A stretch of DNA of 64,000 nt from positions 744,001 through 808,000 of the forward strand of contig NZ_FNGY01000003.1 in NCBI RefSeq assembly GCF_900103665.1, given 5' to 3'. The notes beneath the pieces are model-generated. The model had not been told where the DNA came from. It ran no database searches and saw nothing but the letters and a program-made list of their open reading frames with translations. The translations under genes were made by a program, and so were the position numbers. The stretch comes from Pedobacter steynii (lineage in GTDB: Bacteria > Bacteroidota > Bacteroidia > Sphingobacteriales > Sphingobacteriaceae). Shown in pieces: positions 34,364 to 43,990 of this stretch. Every line of letters begins with the position of its first letter. The first letter of the stretch is position 1.

Positions 34364-34768
34364 TTACAAAAGCCCACGATTTCGCATAATCATTAAATAA
34401 AAGCCCATCCCAATCATCACAAAAGAAAAGACCATATAAATGACAACGGCAATATTTCCTTTTTTAACTGCTTCTGGTTTTTCTTTTTTGTATCTTTTAA
34501 TTATTTCCTGATACCTCTTGCCATAAATAAAGAGGAAATAGTTGATCACTGGGATCATTCCTACAACGATAAAACCAAACGTGCCACCATTTAAAAGAAG
34601 TATCTTTATTCCGAAAAGGGCGTACAAGATATAAGTAAAAGCAAAAAAATTTATCATCACCAAAAAAGACAAAAACAGAAATGAAAACATTATCGCAATA
34701 CTTCCATTTCCTACAGATATCTGAAATCTATAAAGTCTATAATATATATAATCTAATCTATCTCTCAT
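34364..34768 (-). CDS. Small multi-pass membrane protein directly after the RHS gene (putative cognate immunity protein)
   Basis: The 134-aa protein starts 11 bp after the stop of the RHS gene, which indicates cotranscription. It opens MRDRLDYIYYRLYRFQIS, followed by hydrophobic stretches IAIMFSFLFLSFLVMINFFAFTYILYALF, FGFIVVGMIPVINYFLFIY and VVIYMVFSFVMIGMGFYLMI, with the basic loop GKRYQEIIKRYKKEKPEAVKKG in between. About four helices of this size recall the immunity proteins for pore-forming colicins, which sit in the inner membrane. The role is inferred from position and topology only. Confidence 0.6.
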   Translation of the reverse strand: MRDRLDYIYYRLYRFQISVGNGSIAIMFSFLFLSFLVMINFFAFTYILYALFGIKILLLNGGTFGFIVVGMIPVINYFLFIYGKRYQEIIKRYKKEKPEAVKKGNIAVVIYMVFSFVMIGMGFYLMIMRNRGLL

Positions 34769-34779
34769 ACTAATTCTAA

Positions 34780-37700
34780 TTATTCAATCGCTCCATAGCC
34801 GCCAAACCCTCCTGTTGCGGTATCCAGGATAAAATAAGTCGCACTTACTCCAAAACCAATTGGTCCTAAGAAGCCCACACCCGTCATCACTATATCTAAC
34901 ACCGCTTTAACTGCCACTGCTTTATCCTCTCCTCCATTTAAATAATATGTTCCTGCCCTCACACCAGTGATTCCCACCACCGCGATAGCAGCAACGCCAC
35001 CCAATCCTTTCGTAACTCTTAATATTTTGGTTCCTGTTTTACCTAAGGTATTTGTTATCCTCCAGGCCCGCTGACTCGAAGTCAATTTCCCAAATTTACT
35101 CCAACTCCTGGCGGATTTATAATTATTTCTTACCGCAAAATCAAATATTTCATTTTGAGCACTAATGCCCACTGAAAATGCACCTAGACCTCCATTAATC
35201 TTTCCTAAAGTTTTCTGCAGACTGTCCTCCTCTTTGGCACTCGAAGTGTTTTTCTTCTGTGCGGTGATATTCACCTCATTTAACATAATACCTGTCGGTG
35301 TATAGCCATCAGCTCTTGCTAAATATGCGCTTCTCCCGTCAACCCCCACAGCAGTGTTTGCCCAGGAATTAAACATATCATTATGATCTGCACCAGCCTT
35401 AAACGCTTCCGCATCACTGCCAAAAATAACAGTCTCCCCGCCTCGTGTCCAGCTCCCACCAGAGCCTCCCCCATCAAGCATGTGCTCCAGCTGGCTTAAG
35501 AACCTATCAAGCGATGGATCCGCACCACTTGGGTCAGACAAGGATACCGGATTGTTAAAGACAAACTGGTAGCCAGAAAAATCATTATACTTGACCATCA
35601 TTGGGTCAATTCCATTGAATCGCCCCAAAACAGGATCGTACTGGCGATAGAAAGTATTGTAAAGATCCGGATCATTATCAAAATCAGACAACCACTCACT
35701 TCCGCCATTAAAGAGTGCGGTATTAGCATTACCAGGTTTAGATACCGGAGCATGCTGCATTCCGAACGCATAGTAACTGCTCTCCTGTCTGACTTCTGCC
35801 TGTCCGTTAGCCCCCTCTTCAAAACTGACCCTTACATTCTGCAGGTGATCCCGAATAAAATACTCATATTTTATGTTTACAGCCGAAATCCTCACTCGTC
35901 CTTCGGCGTGAGCAACAGAAGTCAGTTCATTATTTTCATATAGAAATCCGTCCAGATAATCCTGTTGTTTTAGCAGACTCCCATTCTGGTAGACCGACTT
36001 TCTGATCCTTTCTCCCGAAGAGGTATAATCAAATTCTATGTATTTAGAACCATCAGAAATGTAAGACATCTTACTCACTTTCCCAATTTCGTTATAGGTA
36101 TAGTAGATCCCTTTGTTTTTATCTTTAGTGAGGCTACCATCTTCATCAAATTCATACTCCTTAGCCTCGGTAGCAAGATCTTTAAAGCCTATACCACCGA
36201 TAGCTCCCTGTCCATCACTAACCTGAGCAAGCTGATCGGTATTCAACACATCGTAAGTATAACTCAAGCGATCTATTTCCTGATTGGTATTCGTATTGAT
36301 ATTCCAGGAGTACCTGCTTAGGGAAGTAATATTACCATTCAGATCATATTTTATTCCTTTTTCACTAAAGGCATCCATCATATAATTCCAGTCTCCTCCT
36401 TTTTTTGCCTTAAATACCGCATCATTAAGCTGACCGAGCTTATCATAAGTATAGGTATATGCGCGCTCGAGTTCACTAAAACTATGATTGGTCATTTTTG
36501 ACTTCCATTTTATTCCTGAGATCAAACCATTATAGAATCCAGTATTACCAATTTCCGTCTGCTTCTCATAAAGTAATTCCATTCCGAATATATCGTTGCC
36601 CTCTTCATTGTAATCATCCGCTTCAAGATTAGGATTGTTAATTCTGCTTAACCAGCCCCTTATATTGTAGCGATAATCAACTGACTGCAGATAGGAATTA
36701 TTTGCAAGTTTATTGAGATCTTTATCGACAAGTTGTCCAAGCTCATTGTAATTATAAGTAGCCAAAGTAACAACAGGCCCATTATTTACCTGATGATTGA
36801 TTTCCTTTAAACGTCCCGAATTGTCATAGAGATTAGACTCCGTTATTTTTTGTTCAACAGAGGTATTCTTTTTAGTAATACTTTTCTTCATACCACCGTC
36901 AAAATTATACGCGTATGTGACCGCATCCTTTAATTGCTGGCTGATCAAATTATTACCTTTCTGCTGAATCAATTGGCCGTTAATATTATAAAAAAGGACC
37001 TTCTCCAACCATTTTGAACCTCCTACTACCCGATTCTTTAAAACACTTAAATTCCCTTGTGCACTTCCTTGTCTCCCTTCATCTGCTCCCATTCCCTGAT
37101 CAGTGTAGCTGTAATTATCCACACCATTATTATCAATATCATAGTTGTCATAATATCTTATAGTGAGCAGGTTGTTGCTATTAATTGTCGTAGGAAAACT
37201 AAGATTTGTGTATCCTTCAATGCTATTTCCCCGTCCTTCACCAAAAGCAACAGCAGAATCTGAATAATCAAAAGTATCCACCAGACCTTTCATATCTTCA
37301 TAAGAAACACGTTGATTGTCTTGAATAATCCCATCCATTATCGGTCGGTTAACGATATCGTATTTAATAAAATACCATTTCTTAATTACCCTTAATGCGC
37401 CATTTTGAATTAAAACCGGACGATCAAGCCGATCGTAAATGGTATAAACCCATGCAGAAGAAGGTTTCTTTTGTTTAATTAACCTTCCATTATCATCATA
37501 AATAAACCTAAAAATATTATTGTTCTGATCAGCAGCAGTTAAGACCCATCCATTTGATTTAAGATTTGCAACTACATTAGGAGGCAGGATTAAACTCTGA
37601 AATCCACCGGCACTATAGATGTAATACGTCTCTTTATATTGATGATATTGCCCGTTTATTGTTTTGTCGAAAACTTCTCTTTTTAGAACTTCTTTACCTT

Positions 37701-38517
37701 CCTTATCACTGAACACCAATGTTTTTTGCCCTTCTTCATCCGCAATTTCGGCCACTCTTAATGCACCGGAAACATAAAACCCTGTGCTTGATCCGTCTTC
37801 CTCAAATAAACGAACCTGATCCGCATCCGTATTGATCCTGACAGAAAGTTGTTTAACTTTTCCTGTTGAAGTCTGCCAGTTCGTTCCAAATGATCCTTCT
37901 TTTAACATCATCTGCACCGGACTATTATCAAAAATGCTTTGGGAATAGGGAGCATTGTCCTTTGCATATTTACCGGAAGTATTAGATGTGGCATAAAAAG
38001 CCAGCTGACTACTTACGGCATTATCTTGAAATTGGCCCTGAGTATTCGCAGCATATGGCAGATAAGTCGTCGCCAACCGCCCAGCTGCATCATATTCATT
38101 GAATGAGATCAGATCTTTTTTAGCTGCCGATCCCATCCCTTCAATGATTTCCTGCAAATTCCTGCCCAGGCCATCCAAATATTTTCGGTTAACGATTCTT
38201 TGTTCAGGAGAAAGGGACCGCAGATCAATTTCAGTCTTAACCCCCGAAACCCGAACTATTTGCGTCTCGATATAAGCAGGCTTTGTAATTTGCCTTACAA
38301 AACCCGGCACTTCCGGACCAGTGCTGATCTTTGCAAAAAAACTGGATTCAGCACTTGAAGCAAAATGAAACCCTGATTTCAAAGTCACAGAAATACTTGC
38401 GGAATAAGATTTCCCCTCGTATTGAGAAACTTCTTTCGCTGTAACATACTCGATTTGTGCATGAGCTCCTCTACTGAGGGCCAAAAATGACACTAGGATA
38501 AATAACTTATTTCTCAT
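34780..38517 (-). CDS. RHS-repeat protein with DUF6443 start and a glycine-rich hydrophobic tip (putative polymorphic toxin)
   Basis: The start is ATG 38517 (MRNKLFILVSFLALSRGAHA, a signal peptide). It overlaps the previous stop in the ATGA manner, so translation is coupled. The 1245-aa protein has an N-terminal DUF6443 region (EQRIVNRKYLDGLGRNLQEIIEGM), YD/RHS repeats through the middle (for example YNYNELGQLVDKDLNKLA, YTYDKLGQLNDAVF), and the RHS core ending with YDPVLGRFNGIDPMM and NPVSLSDPSGADP. The last 240 residues are the variable tip: a polar segment, then hydrophobic Gly/Ala helices (GGVAAIAVVGITGVRAGTYY, VMTGVGFLGPIGFGVSATYF). No nuclease or deaminase motif is seen there, so membrane activity is a reasonable guess. 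Confidence 0.85.
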   Translation of the reverse strand: MRNKLFILVSFLALSRGAHAQIEYVTAKEVSQYEGKSYSASISVTLKSGFHFASSAESSFFAKISTGPEVPGFVRQITKPAYIETQIVRVSGVKTEIDLRSLSPEQRIVNRKYLDGLGRNLQEIIEGMGSAAKKDLISFNEYDAAGRLATTYLPYAANTQGQFQDNAVSSQLAFYATSNTSGKYAKDNAPYSQSIFDNSPVQMMLKEGSFGTNWQTSTGKVKQLSVRINTDADQVRLFEEDGSSTGFYVSGALRVAEIADEEGQKTLVFSDKEGKEVLKREVFDKTINGQYHQYKETYYIYSAGGFQSLILPPNVVANLKSNGWVLTAADQNNNIFRFIYDDNGRLIKQKKPSSAWVYTIYDRLDRPVLIQNGALRVIKKWYFIKYDIVNRPIMDGIIQDNQRVSYEDMKGLVDTFDYSDSAVAFGEGRGNSIEGYTNLSFPTTINSNNLLTIRYYDNYDIDNNGVDNYSYTDQGMGADEGRQGSAQGNLSVLKNRVVGGSKWLEKVLFYNINGQLIQQKGNNLISQQLKDAVTYAYNFDGGMKKSITKKNTSVEQKITESNLYDNSGRLKEINHQVNNGPVVTLATYNYNELGQLVDKDLNKLANNSYLQSVDYRYNIRGWLSRINNPNLEADDYNEEGNDIFGMELLYEKQTEIGNTGFYNGLISGIKWKSKMTNHSFSELERAYTYTYDKLGQLNDAVFKAKKGGDWNYMMDAFSEKGIKYDLNGNITSLSRYSWNINTNTNQEIDRLSYTYDVLNTDQLAQVSDGQGAIGGIGFKDLATEAKEYEFDEDGSLTKDKNKGIYYTYNEIGKVSKMSYISDGSKYIEFDYTSSGERIRKSVYQNGSLLKQQDYLDGFLYENNELTSVAHAEGRVRISAVNIKYEYFIRDHLQNVRVSFEEGANGQAEVRQESSYYAFGMQHAPVSKPGNANTALFNGGSEWLSDFDNDPDLYNTFYRQYDPVLGRFNGIDPMMVKYNDFSGYQFVFNNPVSLSDPSGADPSLDRFLSQLEHMLDGGGSGGSWTRGGETVIFGSDAEAFKAGADHNDMFNSWANTAVGVDGRSAYLARADGYTPTGIMLNEVNITAQKKNTSSAKEEDSLQKTLGKINGGLGAFSVGISAQNEIFDFAVRNNYKSARSWSKFGKLTSSQRAWRITNTLGKTGTKILRVTKGLGGVAAIAVVGITGVRAGTYYLNGGEDKAVAVKAVLDIVMTGVGFLGPIGFGVSATYFILDTATGGFGGYGAIE

Positions 38518-41500
38518 GGTTGAGCGCAATTAGAGTCACTTCTGTAATAGTTGATAGAAATCTTTTGTGAGTAGCCTACCGTTCCTCCTGTAGGCGATTG
38601 AACCATGCACTGAACCACATAATAGGCCTCACCTGGATTAAGCTGATGCACCGGTGAAGACGCAATCGGCCCGGTATTTGACTCCATACCATTTCTGAGA
38701 ACCGACCAGCTATAAGTATAACTATCGTTAGGCGGAGCGCCGTTAATACTGGTCACTTTAAGAACTACACCATATGTACCCGGCTCGGAGCAGTCTCCGT
38801 ATTCAGAATCACGTATTCCACAAAGATCTTTTGTGATTTCACCAGATGCACAAATGGTGATAAACAGAGGTAAGGTGTAAACCGTGCTCTGGGTTTTGGT
38901 TCCGAAGTCAGGGTGACTGGCCGTAAGTGTAACGGTATACGGTCCACCTGGTAGAAAGGTATGAGTCACATTAGTTGCAAATGTCTCTAGCAGGGTTCCA
39001 TCACCAAAATTCCAATTGTATTTAACACCAGAAAGACAACTATTTAATGTACCGAAGGTAACTGGCTCATTTGCTTTAGGTTCATCCTTCCCGTGGTAGA
39101 AATCTGCAGAAAGTGAGGCGGTATTATAGTTCTGATATCTGTTATATTTTATAATATTCTTATCTCCATCCTTCACAAAAGAAGGCCGTCCTTTGGCATC
39201 ATATTCATAAAACATTGTTTTACCCGATGAACTTGTCTCTGAGGTTTTTCCATAAGGGAAACGATAAGTGCTTAGTAAGTAACTCACTTCTTGCGGACAG
39301 AATACAACGTCATCGATTTTGACGGTCTGCAAAGATTTTAATTTTAGGACAGAATTGGCAGGCAATGCCGAAACATCAATTTGTTTTTGATAAAAAACAT
39401 ACTTCCCGGTAACGTCACAATTTATGGTTGCAACAATGGAATTATCCACCAGTACATTTACCGTAGAGGCAGCATCGCACTTAACCCATATTGACAAGGT
39501 ATAAAACTTTGCACCAGTTGGCTTCATGAAGCTTTTGTAAAAAGAATTATCAGATCTCAATACAAAAGCCTGATAGTCAGTACGACCATCTGAACTGTAA
39601 TCTTTAAAGACATCCAGATTTTCAGTAACCAGATCTTTATTGTACACAATATTAATTGATTCAGCTCCTAAAAATTCTGCCATTGGAACATTGAAATGGT
39701 CATAATATTTTAGCGTTTTTTTTATGCGATTCTCGGTGATTGTTTGTGGGAAATTGTATTGGTTATGTTCTAAAAACTTCTTATTGCTGCGAAAACTGCC
39801 ATTATAAACTAAAGATTTTCCGTTCTGTCCGTCATTAATTCTCAAAGCCGAAAAATCCGGAACCCCGCCAATAGAATTAAATAATTTGGATTCGGTCAAA
39901 ACAGGATAGTTGTTGATTGGGTTTTTTGCGAAGAGATTTAATTCAGCTTTATAGGTCTTAAATGCCAAATCACCAGGCTTTTTTATTTTGAGCAATTGTT
40001 CAACAACTATATTTTTTATATTGTTCTGATTTAACAGATAAATTCCTTCCACAAAAGGGTCAGCAGCCGTTTCCGAAGCTTGTAATGAAAAATCTCCGCT
40101 ATAAGTATAATACAACTGGCTTACTGCCTTATTACTGCCAACGGTCGTTTTTGCCCTTAACCCTCTACCTGGTGCAGAGTTGTCATAACTGACTTCTGAA
40201 ACCAGAGAACCAATCCCGGATCCAGAATCGTAATCTGTTGCTTTTTCATTTTTCAGGATTTTGGAATTGACAGAAATCGCATACTTACTAAATACCAGGT
40301 TACCATATACCCAATCGTAAGCCAGGCCATAGATCTGCTCATTCGGATTAAAATCTTCGTATTCATAGTCTTTAGTTTTAACCGGGACATTTAAATCAGA
40401 AAACATTTTAGACTGGAGCAACAATCCTTCTGCGTAATTAAAACTCTCCTTATATGAAAATGGATATTTCGCAAAGCCTTTTCTAACGGGAAGCCCCGCC
40501 TCCTTAGGAGTAGTACATTTTGATCCAAGATAAGTCATACTGTTATTGTCCTGCGTCCAGAGATTAGCGGGAATTGAATAATGATATTCTGTTCTACCAG
40601 CCATATTTCCTTTGACCGTAACATACTCATATCTCACATCGTGGTCTTCATCAGACAAATCCTCCTTACTGATTATAGTATGGTAATTCCAATACTTCGC
40701 AGACTGTACGGAACACAGGCCTAATATCTGTTGATTTGACAGTTTAATTGAATTAACAACATCATCAAAATAGTTGGTTGTAACTGCATATTGAGGTAAA
40801 GACAGAATAGTACCGGATGTCCTGTTTTGTCCGGGAATATTGTAGGCATATTCATTGACAATAGTTTTTTCAGGAGAAATTCCATCGAAAAAGCTGATTT
40901 TCCTGATGCGAACCCCAGCCCCCTTAACCTCAGCGTTTCCATCCTGATCCCAAAAACGATTGGTCTCATATTCAAATGTGGAACTACCTCCATTGGGGTA
41001 AGTAATTTTTGACATCAGCCCTACCTGAAGTGCAGCCTCATCTATATGCGGCGTTGTTCCTTCCAGCGGATATTTTTCACCCTGATAGTTAGGTATCTCA
41101 TATGGTCGATAAATATCTGTTGGACTTGTAATTCCCGGATAAACATAAATCCCTCCTTTTTCGTTATTATGAAGGTTTCCCCAGGCGTCAAATCTGGAAG
41201 GTTCCCTCCAATCCGGCAATGCTGTTGATCCAAACAGACTAATGCCATAGTAATCGAAACGATATAGTTTTGAAGTACAACCGCCAGCTGTTTCACTTAT
41301 TGATTCCAGGATATGATGGCCACCTATATCATTGCTTAATCTTTCTAAAGTGATCGTACTAAGTGTGGATTGACCATCCATAATGTCAAAGCTCGTTATC
41401 CTATTAAATTCCCTGTTAATCTTGATCTCCTGGCTGGTACCAACATTTGAAATGCCAAACAATTCCCAAGTCCCCTTAACTTCTTCGATTTGATTAAACC

Positions 41501-42326
41501 CCAGCCCGCTAGTACGGTTTTCAGTTCTATTTCCTTGAGCGGAATAGTTAAAACGAATTGGGTTGGTGCTTCCCGGACTGGCTATTTCCGAAAGGTACCA
41601 TGTTCCTATGTAAGAAACCGGCTCTTGAAACTGCAGGTATTCCTTTTTAAAAAGATCGTAGTCAACACGACTTCTGGAAACTGTTTTAGTAGTTTTAGAC
41701 ATCGTTTGAAAGGTATATTTTATTCCGGCAGCAGTGGTTATGATAAAATGAGGCTCATACTGGGGATATGGCTTAACAAGCTCAATTTTGATATCCTGGG
41801 CAGGAATGACTTTAAAATTATTGTTATTATCAATAACAAGCGTACAATTTAAACCAGGCGCATTCACCACAAATCGATCAGGCTCAGTGTCATTTGGATA
41901 CGTAGCCATGTAAAGAAGATTATCATGGTTTATCACTTCATCGGCACATGTCGCATCATTGTTGTCATCTGAGATCGGAAAGTTTATCGGCACATTATGG
42001 TTATTCTTCAGCCTCCAGCCACTGCCAATTGCTTTTCCAGTAGGCATAACTTCGTCCGGCAAACCATTCAGAACCCTTTCAATACTACCTCCGGCATCCA
42101 AATTCCAGCCCATTCCAACCTCACCATCCCCTTGTCTCACTTTTACAGATCTTCCGTGGTAGGTCAGTTGAATAGGGTGAATCAGTCCGGTTACTCCAAT
42201 CTCGATCAGAGGAATTCTAATGGTAGGTGTCCCTTTAAAATTGTTTACGCTAACTTCACTTTGCGCTTTGCTGACTGTAACCGTAAATAAAATGGCTACA
42301 AAAGCTAAGAATAAGTTTTTTCTCAT
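38514..42326 (-). CDS. SpvB/TcaC-like shell protein with PKD domain (partner of the RHS protein)
   Basis: The 1270-aa protein has a signal peptide (ending VSKAQ) and then a region that resembles the SpvB-like beginning of Tc-toxin TcB proteins (TPTIRIPLIEIGVTGLIHPIQLTYHGR, GEVGMGWNLDAGGSIERVLNG). A long repeat-like body follows (YDAKGRPSFVKDGDKNIIKYN). Near residues 1100-1170 is a PKD domain (KYNWNFGDGTLLETF, THTFLPGGPYTVTLTASH), and a final Ig-like module closes the protein. It overlaps the RHS gene by 4 bp. Together the two large proteins could form a split cocoon like TcB-TcC; this is inferred from order and domains. Confidence 0.8.
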   Translation of the reverse strand: MRKNLFLAFVAILFTVTVSKAQSEVSVNNFKGTPTIRIPLIEIGVTGLIHPIQLTYHGRSVKVRQGDGEVGMGWNLDAGGSIERVLNGLPDEVMPTGKAIGSGWRLKNNHNVPINFPISDDNNDATCADEVINHDNLLYMATYPNDTEPDRFVVNAPGLNCTLVIDNNNNFKVIPAQDIKIELVKPYPQYEPHFIITTAAGIKYTFQTMSKTTKTVSRSRVDYDLFKKEYLQFQEPVSYIGTWYLSEIASPGSTNPIRFNYSAQGNRTENRTSGLGFNQIEEVKGTWELFGISNVGTSQEIKINREFNRITSFDIMDGQSTLSTITLERLSNDIGGHHILESISETAGGCTSKLYRFDYYGISLFGSTALPDWREPSRFDAWGNLHNNEKGGIYVYPGITSPTDIYRPYEIPNYQGEKYPLEGTTPHIDEAALQVGLMSKITYPNGGSSTFEYETNRFWDQDGNAEVKGAGVRIRKISFFDGISPEKTIVNEYAYNIPGQNRTSGTILSLPQYAVTTNYFDDVVNSIKLSNQQILGLCSVQSAKYWNYHTIISKEDLSDEDHDVRYEYVTVKGNMAGRTEYHYSIPANLWTQDNNSMTYLGSKCTTPKEAGLPVRKGFAKYPFSYKESFNYAEGLLLQSKMFSDLNVPVKTKDYEYEDFNPNEQIYGLAYDWVYGNLVFSKYAISVNSKILKNEKATDYDSGSGIGSLVSEVSYDNSAPGRGLRAKTTVGSNKAVSQLYYTYSGDFSLQASETAADPFVEGIYLLNQNNIKNIVVEQLLKIKKPGDLAFKTYKAELNLFAKNPINNYPVLTESKLFNSIGGVPDFSALRINDGQNGKSLVYNGSFRSNKKFLEHNQYNFPQTITENRIKKTLKYYDHFNVPMAEFLGAESINIVYNKDLVTENLDVFKDYSSDGRTDYQAFVLRSDNSFYKSFMKPTGAKFYTLSIWVKCDAASTVNVLVDNSIVATINCDVTGKYVFYQKQIDVSALPANSVLKLKSLQTVKIDDVVFCPQEVSYLLSTYRFPYGKTSETSSSGKTMFYEYDAKGRPSFVKDGDKNIIKYNRYQNYNTASLSADFYHGKDEPKANEPVTFGTLNSCLSGVKYNWNFGDGTLLETFATNVTHTFLPGGPYTVTLTASHPDFGTKTQSTVYTLPLFITICASGEITKDLCGIRDSEYGDCSEPGTYGVVLKVTSINGAPPNDSYTYSWSVLRNGMESNTGPIASSPVHQLNPGEAYYVVQCMVQSPTGGTVGYSQKISINYYRSDSNCAQP

Positions 42327-42709
42327 GCTGCTGATATATTAAAAAATTATTCGTTGAGCCGGAGACAACCGGCTTTTATTATTTGTGATTCCATAAATCA
42401 AAGCCAGCCCAACAAAATCGGTATATCTGGCTTGATTCAAAATCAATGGCTTGATAAAAAAGATTGACTTAATTTCCCTTAGTACGGGAATGATCTTAAA
42501 GAGAAACGAAACTACTAATAAAAATTCTTTCATAAATGCGACATACGCCATATCAATCAAGAGAACACAACATCCATTTAATTGAAGCGGCGTTAATCTG
42601 GATGATTATAATTAATTAATGCGAAATTACTCAAATATATGTCTCATGCAAATAAAAAAAATAAACCAAACAAAATAAAGAACACCTATACAGGGGTTGT
42701 TTTATCTAC
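42327..42709. other. Intergenic leader region of the RHS operon
   Basis: This 383-bp region holds a minus-strand TATATTTG box at 42639-42632 without a good -33 partner, a short hairpin (AGCCGG / CCGGCT, 42359-42376), and a minus-strand frame of 64 codons from MKEFLLVVSF that I could not support as a gene. The RHS operon promoter probably lies here. Confidence 0.4.
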
Positions 42710-43546
42710 TTAAGAAATGTGTTTTCGAACTAAAACTGGCGCCATACTCCTGTCATACAAGGGGTTTACAAATGGGCGAATATCCATAACTACATGATTC
42801 TTCTTCACTAGCTTCCCCGTTTCACTACTGTCAATGGCTTGAAAACCCTTTGCTGCCAACTCCGCAATCAATTCAGCTGTTTCGCTCTCCCCTGTTAATA
42901 CCGGTTCCGGTCCCTGCAGTTTCATCCTTCCCAAATACTGGCTCTCCGATTGGCTACACCTGTCTTTAGCCACAACCCCAACATAAATATCAACTTCTTT
43001 TCCTATCAAATCTTCTGAAAGCACCAGTACATCTGTTCCCATACTTCTAAAATTACCCGTACTTTGATAAGAAGCTTTTCTACCCTGCATATCTATAGCC
43101 AGCAGCATCACCTGATCGTAAGAGGCCCCTCCTTCAACAAGGGAAGGGTCCCAGTTAAAGCGCAATACCTCCTCATTTTCCTGCACAACCGCCGCTGCTG
43201 TTAAACCAGCAAGGCTTCCGCCACTGATCCTAAATGAAGCCGGATCAATGTAATCTCCTTCCTCATCTGTTTTAAGGGCAAATTTTCTGTTATAGGAAAG
43301 GGCTCCGCGCATCCCTCCGCTTATTGTCCAATAGTCTTTGAAACCAACCTGAATCAACCCTTTAATGGAGTTCAACACTTCCTGCATCAGCTTAAACCGG
43401 CTTCTGTTTTTCAATTCATTTTCTGTGGGAGGAGCAGTCCGATCGGGTAAACTCCTCATCCGGTCTATACCGTATAGATTATAACCAACCACAGTACCTA
43501 CTTTTCCGCTGAAACCACCCAATAAACCTTTTGTAATTCTTGCCAT
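42710..43546 (-). CDS. DUF6266 family protein
   Basis: The 278-aa protein starts MARITKGLLGGFSGKVGTVV, the conserved opening of DUF6266, with RSLPDRTAPPTENELKNRSRFKLMQ and the later FNWDPSLVEGGASYDQVMLLAID that looks like a fibronectin-type module. There is no signal peptide. The C-terminal 60 residues (from about GPEPVLTG) seem to be an extra domain. The family is restricted mainly to Bacteroidota and has no known function. It is separated from the RHS operon by 383 bp on the same strand. Confidence 0.8.
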   Translation of the reverse strand: MARITKGLLGGFSGKVGTVVGYNLYGIDRMRSLPDRTAPPTENELKNRSRFKLMQEVLNSIKGLIQVGFKDYWTISGGMRGALSYNRKFALKTDEEGDYIDPASFRISGGSLAGLTAAAVVQENEEVLRFNWDPSLVEGGASYDQVMLLAIDMQGRKASYQSTGNFRSMGTDVLVLSEDLIGKEVDIYVGVVAKDRCSQSESQYLGRMKLQGPEPVLTGESETAELIAELAAKGFQAIDSSETGKLVKKNHVVMDIRPFVNPLYDRSMAPVLVRKHIS

Positions 43547-43990
43547 AGTCCTTTATTTAAATTAATGCCATACCTGTTTCCGGGCCCGGTCACAGTTGAC
43601 TAGATATTTACTCCTTGCTAATACGCTGTTTACACGCCACCAAGCCTGTCTTCACCGAGTATAGACCGAGGATACAGCGAACATAAAGCCTGATAACCTG
43701 AAACTTGTCTAACGCAAGGTACGGAGCAAAATCCTCCCTTAGCGCTGGATAAGAATTGCGATTTCATAGTGGATACCCACCATAATCAACATAAATGATC
43801 ATGCGAATGCAATTTTCCTGAAGAGGAAGCCTGACATATTTTTCTTCTATAAAAATCCACTGTTATCAGTTTCCCTCAGACGAGAGATCTAAATAACTAT
43901 GGCATCGCGATTTTGATTACTGCTACCATTTCCTTACCAAGAAAAGTTACTTTAAGAAGGTAATACAAGTATTACCTTATCTTCACTATC
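43547..43990. other. Intergenic region with an operator-like palindrome
   Basis: No convincing gene or RNA was seen in these 444 bp. The notable element is a perfect palindrome at 43957-43978 with arms AAGGTAATAC and GTATTACCTT around AA, ending 12 bp before the next ATG. It may be an operator for that gene or occlude its ribosome binding region. Confidence 0.5.

Noticed and set aside
42339..42560. Minus-strand frame of up to 73 codons upstream of the RHS operon
   Set aside because: The hydrophobic product (MKEFLLVVSFLFKIIPVL) has no recognisable family and no clear ribosome or promoter context. It is recorded only as part of the intergenic region.
43571..43780. Short minus-strand frame of about 43 codons upstream of the DUF6266 gene
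   Set aside because: The product has no sensible composition, no promoter and ends far from the next gene.
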